From NCBI RefSeq assembly GCF_905475395.1, contig NC_058341.1, forward strand, positions 63,557,501-63,621,500: a DNA stretch of 64,000 nucleotides, read 5' to 3'. The notes beneath the pieces were generated by a model. The model made no database searches, had not been told where the DNA came from, and saw only the letters and a program-made list of their open reading frames with translations. Shown in pieces: positions 57,621 to 64,000 of this stretch. The translations under genes and the position numbers were made by a program. This DNA comes from Chrysoperla carnea. Taxonomy: Eukaryota; Arthropoda; Insecta; Neuroptera; Chrysopidae. The number at the start of each line of letters is the position of its first letter. The stretch's first letter is position 1.

Positions 57621-57879
57621 AATACTAAACAGGTCTGTATCTAAACAGGTCTGTATCTTAACAGGTCTGTTTCTAAACAGACCAGTATTAAACCGATCAA
57701 AACCAGTATTAAACCGGTCAAAAACAGTATTAAACAGACCTGTTTAGATACAGACCTGTTTAGATGTTAATACTGTTTTTGACCGGTTTAATACTGGTTT
57801 TGATCGGTTTAATACTGGTCTGTTTAGAAACAGACCTGTTAAGATACAGACCTGTTTAGATACAGACCTGTTTAGTATT
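57621..57879. repeat. Palindrome junction with 16-bp iterons
   Basis: The left side carries CTAAACAGGTCTGTAT twice, then CTTAACAGGTCTGTTT and related ACCAGTATTAAACCG units; the right side is the inverse. The non-palindromic centre (57,734-57,766, 33 bp) is two direct copies of ACAGACCTGTTTAGAT plus one G. The centre unit is the reverse complement of the arm iterons. This is either the end or origin region of the replicon joined to its copy, or the point where a strand snapped back. Confidence 0.9.
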
Positions 57880-57984
57880 ATCGGAGTAATTTGGAGTAAT
57901 TTGGAGTAATATCGGAGTAATTTGGAGTAATATCGGAGTAATATCGGAGTAATTTGGAGTAATATCGGAGTAATTTGGAGTAAT
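57880..57984. repeat. Mirror copy of the ATTACTCC minisatellite
   Basis: Inverse of 57,516-57,620, with the units in the same mirrored order. Confidence 0.95.
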
Positions 57985-58331
57985 TTTTCCCAACCCCAGG
58001 TATTAGTGTAGAAGATGTTTGTGAATCAATATGAATTCTGATTCAAAATAATGATAATTTACCTTAAATGATGATGGATCCAAAGTTAAAGTCCGGTGGT
58101 TAGGGTTCGACTCTTTACATGATTCATATATTGATAAAAAAAGTCTTATTTCATAGTGGACCGCTTTTGTGAACATATTTGTGTTTTATAAAAAAAAAAA
58201 TAAAAAATATCACATTGTAAAAATATTTTTTTTATTGTAAAATTTTATCTATAACATATAAAAACAGAGTTGTATTATAATAATATTTAAAAAATATATA
58301 TTTATAAATTATCGAAAATACATTATAATTA

Positions 58332-58775
58332 TTATTCTGAAAAGTGTCCATTGTCATCATCATCATCATCATCATCATCATTATCTTTCTTCATAAGATA
58401 ATTTTCAATTATTTCTTTCACTTGAACATAGTCATATAACTCGTCTGATGTAAATACACTGTAGTAAGATTGTTCAAAAATGGATAGTCCTACAATTCCA
58501 TCTTTTTGTCCAGAGTGGATATTTTTTAAAATCCAGTTCCAAATTTGTTTGTCTTCATCGTCTGACGATGGGGAAAATTTCACTTCTAAGTCCATTTGTT
58601 CTACCTTATCAATAAGGTAGTTTAAAGTTTCCGGTCGACCACATTTAATTGCCATATTAACCGATGTTTTAAAATACTTTGTTAACACATTGTTTATAGT
58701 ACTTAAACTACAATTATCTTTAATCATATTAACAATACAGTTGTTATCACTATTATGATTACCAAAGTCTTGCAT
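58332..58775 (-). CDS. Small acidic protein of unknown function (right copy)
   Basis: Inverted duplicate of the 147-codon ORF in the left arm, with the same length and the same predicted protein as far as I can compare. It is downstream of the right PolB gene and convergent with its left twin, with about 1.16 kb between their stop codons. Function unknown, as for the left copy. Confidence 0.6.
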   Translation of the reverse strand: MQDFGNHNSDNNCIVNMIKDNCSLSTINNVLTKYFKTSVNMAIKCGRPETLNYLIDKVEQMDLEVKFSPSSDDEDKQIWNWILKNIHSGQKDGIVGLSIFEQSYYSVFTSDELYDYVQVKEIIENYLMKKDNDDDDDDDDDNGHFSE

Positions 58776-58956
58776 TTTGTATGTTTAAACTAACACTAAA
58801 TTGTTTTCTATAATAATTCAACCTAACTATCAATTTTTTGACACCCCCACCACTACTCTATCAATTGTTCATGCGCACTACTCTATCAATTGTTTGTACA
58901 CCTATCACAATACCGAACCACTTTGAGGATCATCACAACAACAGCAGGACACATTT

Positions 58957-59013
58957 CTGAAACAACAGCAAAAATTAGCTAAATATTAAAAACATAAAAT
59001 ATAAAATACTTAC
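58957..59013 (-). other. probable 3'UTR intron of the right PolB gene
   Basis: Mirror of 56,487-56,543 with the same splice signals on the minus strand. Confidence 0.55.
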
Positions 59014-59015
59014 AC

Positions 59016-62000
59016 TCAACAAATAATGCTATAGTGGCCCCATGGTTTTGTTTCACATGAATTGTGAGTAATGTGTCGTTTTTGGTCAAATGGTGATAAG
59101 CCCACTTTCTGCTGTTTGATGGTATGTAAGCGGTGTCGCTTGGATTGGATGCTTTGCTGAACACGGTAAAAGTTACGGTTCTCAAGCAAACACCGCTTAT
59201 AGTCCTCAAAAGTAAGTTTTCGGATAGCTGACTTCTTGAGACCCTTGGATCGTTTAGTCTCTTTTTTATTTTGCACCCGAATAGCATACATTTTGCTACG
59301 TAATCCGACAAATTCTAGCATAACATCACCATTATTTTCATCGGACATTAAACCCTTGACTTTCTTATTACGTAGTGGTATACCATAGACGTTGTCGGGT
59401 GCATAGTCAGCCGTATCAAAACGATTAATATCCTGTTTCATGACCTCATAGACGTCAGTATTTCTCACGCTATAAATTAGACTATCGGTGTCTGTGTATA
59501 ATAACCTGACATTTGTGGGGTTATACCGTTGGTACATGTAGTTGTAGTGGAAGTCATACACAAACGTTTTCGATATGTCTAAAATTGTGAAGCCTATGTA
59601 GATGGGTTTGTTGAAACGTATCTGTGATTTTTTCATTTCAACAATACTGACGTCATTGTCGAGCACCATCATACTGTGAAAATTGGGTTTGGCAATTAAT
59701 TTCTTCACACCATGTTTTCCATCCCAATTTTTTCGTATGTACACAACCCGATGTTTCCTCACATTCTCCATGGTTTTACCGAAGATGGCATTAATCATGA
59801 GTTTGAATAATGCTTTTTCAAACTCATTTGAGGCGTTCTTGCGCATCTCGGTATTGAACTCAATATATGGTTTCAACCATGCAGATTGATCGAATTGTAA
59901 CACACGGTGGTATTTTGTTACCTTAACACCGAGTTGTGTATACAGTTTTAAATTCCTGTAGTGCACGACATAGTTGGTCTTATTGTAAAGGGTTGACAGA
60001 AGATATTTTTGTTTTGATCCAGGTGGTTTCGTTGTCTCCGGACATGGCGGTAAATCGCTAAAGTTATCATGTAGATGTTGGGGTATTTCAAGGTCTACTT
60101 CTAAAATGTACCCGACTGGTGAATCATCTGCAACATCCTCGATGTTTGGTGTGTCGACCCACTTAAAATTTCCTGTTGGTAGGTATCCACACATTGCTGC
60201 ACCATATAGGTTCACCACATCGTAATACATAAGGTAGACATCTTCTTGAGTTTTATCATACCCCTCTTCCATGTACTTCTTGTTTGCCTTAGCATAGCGA
60301 TTAGAACATTGACTTACACCGCCTCTGATTCCTTTCTCGATAAACAACAAGTCATCAATATCCGTGAACAATTCCAATTTGATATTGGTGTATTTCAACA
60401 TGGCGCTCCACGTATAGCCAGGAAGTGTGTAATAGTGACTAGGATCGAGACTATAGCTATGAATACAAGTGTTACGGAAATTTTCAAAAATATCCGCAAG
60501 TAGTAACACATCAGTTTTCATATACAGGTCTGAATAATCACCTAGTGTATGTAAATTGAATGTGTTCCATACCTGTATCGCATGGTTATAATCCTCATCC
60601 GTTATGTGTTCATCTGTTAACACACTGTAGAACGCCTCCTTTGGTGGTAATTTTGTCTCTTGGAGACGTCCCCAGCTACTCATGTATTCATATGGAAATA
60701 CACCTTTTCTCGTTAGCAATTGAAATTGTTCATCATTACTGACCTATAAAAAATTAAAAAACAAATTACAACCCTGTATTAAAAATTAATTATTTTTTAT
60801 CATTTACCTCTTTATGTAAAATGGATTTTTTATCATTATCTAAATATGAGGCCAGATTTTCCAACTTGTCTGCGAGAAATCGGAAGGAATCAATGAATCT
60901 TAATTGAATGTCCGAGACGTGCTTTGTGAAACTGATGTACTTTTCTTTGTTGATGGGCAACACATCAACTTGACCGTCGATTTCCGTCAGCAGAGCTTCA
61001 ATAATAAAATGCGAATCGTATCCACTTAAGTTGTGCATCACAACAGGTATCACCCTTGAATCTTGATAATGCAGATTACAAAATTGGTGTGCTGCTCCAC
61101 GGTAGATACCTAAAATAGATTAATATAAAATTAGATGAAATTAAAAAATAATAAATAACCTGCATTACCTGTGCGATGTGAATGGTCGCGAACACGTATG
61201 GAATTGGATACGAAATCTTTACCACAAATGTGACACTTCTCTGCTGACATAAAATCCAGTTCTTGTTCGACGGTGAGCGGATACATTGGTTTAACGTGTT
61301 TTATTTTTTGCTCTAATGAGTACGCTACTTGTTCCAGTTCATGAACAAACCACTTGACACAATCAGCACCACGGTATGCCTTATAAAACGATTGGTTGGG
61401 ATCATGGGTACAATGAACATAGTAACCTACACTGTAGGGTACATGTTTTTGAATATTTTTTGTATAAGACCCATGATCCATTTCCATGTCTTCATGATGT
61501 TGTGGTACCAATAGTGCCTCAAAGTCAGCGTACACCATATACTCAACACGTTCCTTGCTGTTGAAATCTTTGAACTCAACGAACCGCTCGTCATCAGTTT
61601 CAGGCATTCGTACCCGCACCGCTTCTTTTTCACCACAATTTACTGAATGCTGTTGGAGTTTGACTTCTGTAGCAAAATAGTTGAGACATCGATCACATAA
61701 ATAAATTTTACCTACGTGTTTTGTTACACCCGATCGACTCAACTTTGCTAAATTTTTTATCCAGCAAAAGTGGTGACTGTTCCCATTCTCCACAGCCAAT
61801 AGATGAATTTTCTTCCCCGCAGTGTTCGAACTAACGCGTACAGGGAAAATTTCTAAATCACGTAGAAACGTAACTTTGTAGCCGTACACGTTAATCGATA
61901 GCTGCGGGTTCATCTTTTCAAATTTATTAATTTGATCCAGAGACATGGGAAACTTTAATCCATCATATTTTAAATGATATTTATAGTGCGGGTACTTAGT

Positions 62001-62904
62001 TAAACGATGAGGATGCTTTTCAACCGGGTAAAGTGCTGACATTATCGACCATAGAAAACAATGCTGGTCTTTATTCTGGACATTGATCACAGCTTTTCTA
62101 CATTTAATTGCAGATGGTAGTTCGCAAAATGTTCCAGCTGTGATCGGAGAGTACTTATTCATGTGGACTCGAATATTTATGATCATGTCAAGAGCCCAAC
62201 CGCTATCGCGTTCCTGGAATTCTTCCAATTTTTTCAGCAAATAGTTTTTGACATGATCATTGTACCACTCCTGCATGTCCGTTGTCAGATACATTTCCTT
62301 GGCCGACGTTATAAAAGTTTTCAAATCCTCCTCTTTGGTGGTGGGCTTAATAAAATTGCCCGTGAACATAATATACACCTGAAAAAAAATTCAAGATCTC
62401 ATTAGACTATTTAAATTATAAATCTTAAATTTTACTTACCTTGAGGGGATGCTTCACTAGCTCACGCCGAACGTGTCTTCTAAACATTGGAAATGCCCGG
62501 TTGAAAAATATATTTGGATCTTTATAATCCAAATTTGTAATCATACCAGTCTTCACCCTACCCTGATGGTGGGTTTCAATTGTCTCCCAGATTAGATGTC
62601 GATTTTGTTTTTGGGTGACTCCACCACCTTGCTTAACTAAATCTAATCGCAGTCGGTTAAGTTGCCGCTGGTATGATTTACAAAGTCCAATATTAGCTTC
62701 AAGACGCAGAGGATTTTCTTTCTTTAACATCAACATCTTTTTGAATAAGCGGATGTTCTGCTTATTAAGTATCATCCATCGCTCAGCTTCCTCCACCGTC
62801 TTGATGAGCCTCAACGCTCTCTCCACTTTCTTCATCATATCAGTGCTACCACCTTGAGGTACCGCGTTTAGCGTTTGCATAACATTTTGTTCGTAGGTGT
62901 CCAT
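59016..62904 (-). CDS. Family B DNA polymerase, protein-primed type, spliced (right copy)
   Basis: Inverted duplicate of the left PolB gene. Coding exons on the minus strand: 62,904-62,440; 62,378-61,169; 61,109-60,808; 60,743-59,016. A probable 5'UTR intron is 62,962-62,905. All exonuclease and polymerase motifs listed for the left copy are present. The only coding difference I noticed is residue 814, asparagine in the left copy and lysine here (codon change at 60,279). It lies between Exo III and the Pol A motif, outside any named catalytic motif, so both copies may be active if expressed. Transcription runs toward the palindrome centre, against the left copy. Because the copies are nearly identical, reads will not map uniquely. 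Confidence 0.92.
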
Positions 62905-63098
62905 CTTTCAAAAAAATTATATTTAAGTTTCACAATATTATTTAAAAAATTTATACACTTACCGTTATATTTTCAAATACTAAGCAAAATATACGTTACC
63001 GAACCGTTCAACACTAGAGTTAACTGGCAAATGAGTAATATTTGTTTTTTTTATAAAATATATAGACTAAGTTTAGAATAATAAATATATCAAAAACA

Positions 63099-63099
63099 A

Positions 63100-63162
<63 letters not shown>
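63099..63162. repeat. (AAT)n microsatellite, mirror copy
   Basis: Inverse of 52,338-52,401. No length difference was noticed between the two. Microsatellites usually mutate fast, so this equality bears on the age or artefact question. Confidence 0.9.
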
Positions 63163-63164
<2 letters not shown>

Positions 63165-63247
63165 TAACGTAAAAAATATATGCGGAAAAAACTAACTGAA
63201 GCAAAGGTGAATTTCAAAAGAGATACTTCAACAGCTACGTACATCAC

Positions 63248-63255
63248 TTTTTATA
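63248..63255 (-). promoter_or_regulatory. candidate TATA box of the right PolB gene
   Basis: Mirror of TATAAAAA at 52,245-52,252. Same caveats. Confidence 0.35.
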
Positions 63256-63309
63256 GCATTATCCCCACCACTAAAAAAGTTGTAATTTGATATTTTTATA
63301 ATCGTAATT

Positions 63310-63969
63310 CAAACTAATTATTTTTTCTTGGAATTCAGACAAGTTTAAACAAGTTCAAACAAGTTTAAACATGTATTTTTATTATGTAAATTTCAAGTGT
63401 CATATTATATTGCTTAATCATAAAAAAATATTAACATCCGGTCACGTATCTTGAATTTTATCATGTCTACTTAAAGTGTCAAATTACAATATTTTTCAAG
63501 GTTAGATGATATCTATTTCAACATATTCTTGAAAATTGCAGACTCATAATATTCTTTTCTTGGAATTCAGATTTGCAAATTATTATCTAACACGTTCAAG
63601 TGTCATATTACATTGCTTAATCATAAAAAAATATTAGCATTCGGTCACGTGTTTTGACACATGTAAAATTATTTCAAACAAGTTTGAACTTGTTACAAGA
63701 TGATGATATCATATTTTTCAAGGTCAAATTAACATATTCTTGAAAATTGCTGACACGTGTGAAATTATTTTAAGATCAAAGTCCATTCAAACAAGTTTGA
63801 ACATGTATTTTTATTATGTAAATTTCAAGTGTCATATTACATTGCTTAATCATAAAAAAATATTAACATCCGGTCACGTATAAAATTATTTCAAACAAGT
63901 TTGAACTTGTAACAGGATTATGATATCATATTTTTCAAGGTCAAATTAACATATTCTTGAAAATTGCTG
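63310..63969. repeat. Tandem repeat of about 217 bp, mirror copy
   Basis: Inverse of 51,531-52,190. It contains one visible difference, ATTAGCATTCGGTCACG where the left arm gives the CCGG form (position 63,641). Confidence 0.85.
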
Positions 63970-64000
63970 ACTAATGTCAACGTCCCGCCCCCCGTTCACT

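Larger units (their letters stand above)
51500..57733 (+). repeat. Left arm of the giant palindrome
   Basis: Every base checked pairs with the complement of position 115,500 minus itself, out to the right end of the window. Checks were made at 51,500-51,600, 51,840-52,160, all open-frame coordinates, 55,201-55,240 and the central 250 bp. The mismatches seen are 51,859/63,641 (G versus A on the same strand) and 55,221/60,279 (T versus G). The true arm may be longer than shown, because its partner runs off the window at 64,000. Confidence 0.95.
57767..64000 (-). repeat. Right arm of the giant palindrome (runs off the window)
   Basis: Inverted copy of 51,500-57,733. The window ends inside it, so neither the outer boundary of the right arm nor its flank is visible. 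Confidence 0.95.

Noticed and set aside
57516..57984. Telomere or satellite end of a chromosome
   Set aside because: The units (ATTACTCC, AACAGGTCTG) are not TTAGG-like and are flanked on both sides by PolB element sequence.

Overview
This window looks like eukaryotic, almost certainly insect, chromosomal DNA. It is roughly 70% A+T by eye and dense with interspersed repeats. Features that point to an insect: a tRNA-derived SINE with a TTAGG-like tail, a Jockey-type LINE fragment, a pogo-type transposase relic, many foldback MITEs, and several short repeat families that I recognise from memory as common in insect genomes. I cannot fix the order or species. I found no host protein-coding gene, no functional tRNA or rRNA gene and nothing bacterial. 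Apart from transposon fragments, the only long coding sequences lie in the last 13 kb.

Layout, 1-51,060: a mosaic of transposable-element relics. Family C (unclassified, about 650 bp, at least 13 copies) is the commonest. Families B and F share a similar first 30 bp. Families A, G, H, I and J have two or three copies each. A tRNA-derived SINE has six copies, two with clear target-site duplications. At least nine foldback (long inverted repeat) elements are present, several nested in one another. At 34,428-35,717 a pogo-like element keeps a piece of its CENP-B-type helix-turn-helix. At 45,763-47,972 a foldback element holds a 5'-truncated Jockey-type LINE (12-bp target duplication), which is itself interrupted by a 118-bp mariner-like MITE at a TA site.

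Layout, 51,060-64,000: the striking part. From 51,500 to the end of the window the sequence is a near-perfect palindrome about an axis at 57,750 (position p pairs with 115,500 - p). The arms are at least 6.2 kb, with a 33-bp non-palindromic centre. Each arm holds a complete spliced gene for a protein-primed-type family B DNA polymerase (about 1,234 residues; exonuclease and polymerase motifs all present; small introns including one in each UTR). Each arm also has a 147-residue acidic ORF of unknown function, a minisatellite of 10/11-bp units, and a set of 16-bp iterons at the junction. The outer arm has about 217-bp tandem repeats, and beyond these lies a GC-rich CRE/CCAAT/GC-box tandem module. 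The two polymerase genes converge on the centre. I saw two substitutions between the arms, so they are almost but not exactly identical.

Interpretation: this is a Polinton-like or virus-derived PolB replicon present as a tail-to-tail inverted dimer, or an assembly or library foldback of a single copy. The right end of the palindrome lies outside the window, so the element's termini and any capsid, integrase or terminal-protein genes cannot be judged here. The split PolB gene, the iteron junction and the promoter-like terminal module deserve the most attention.
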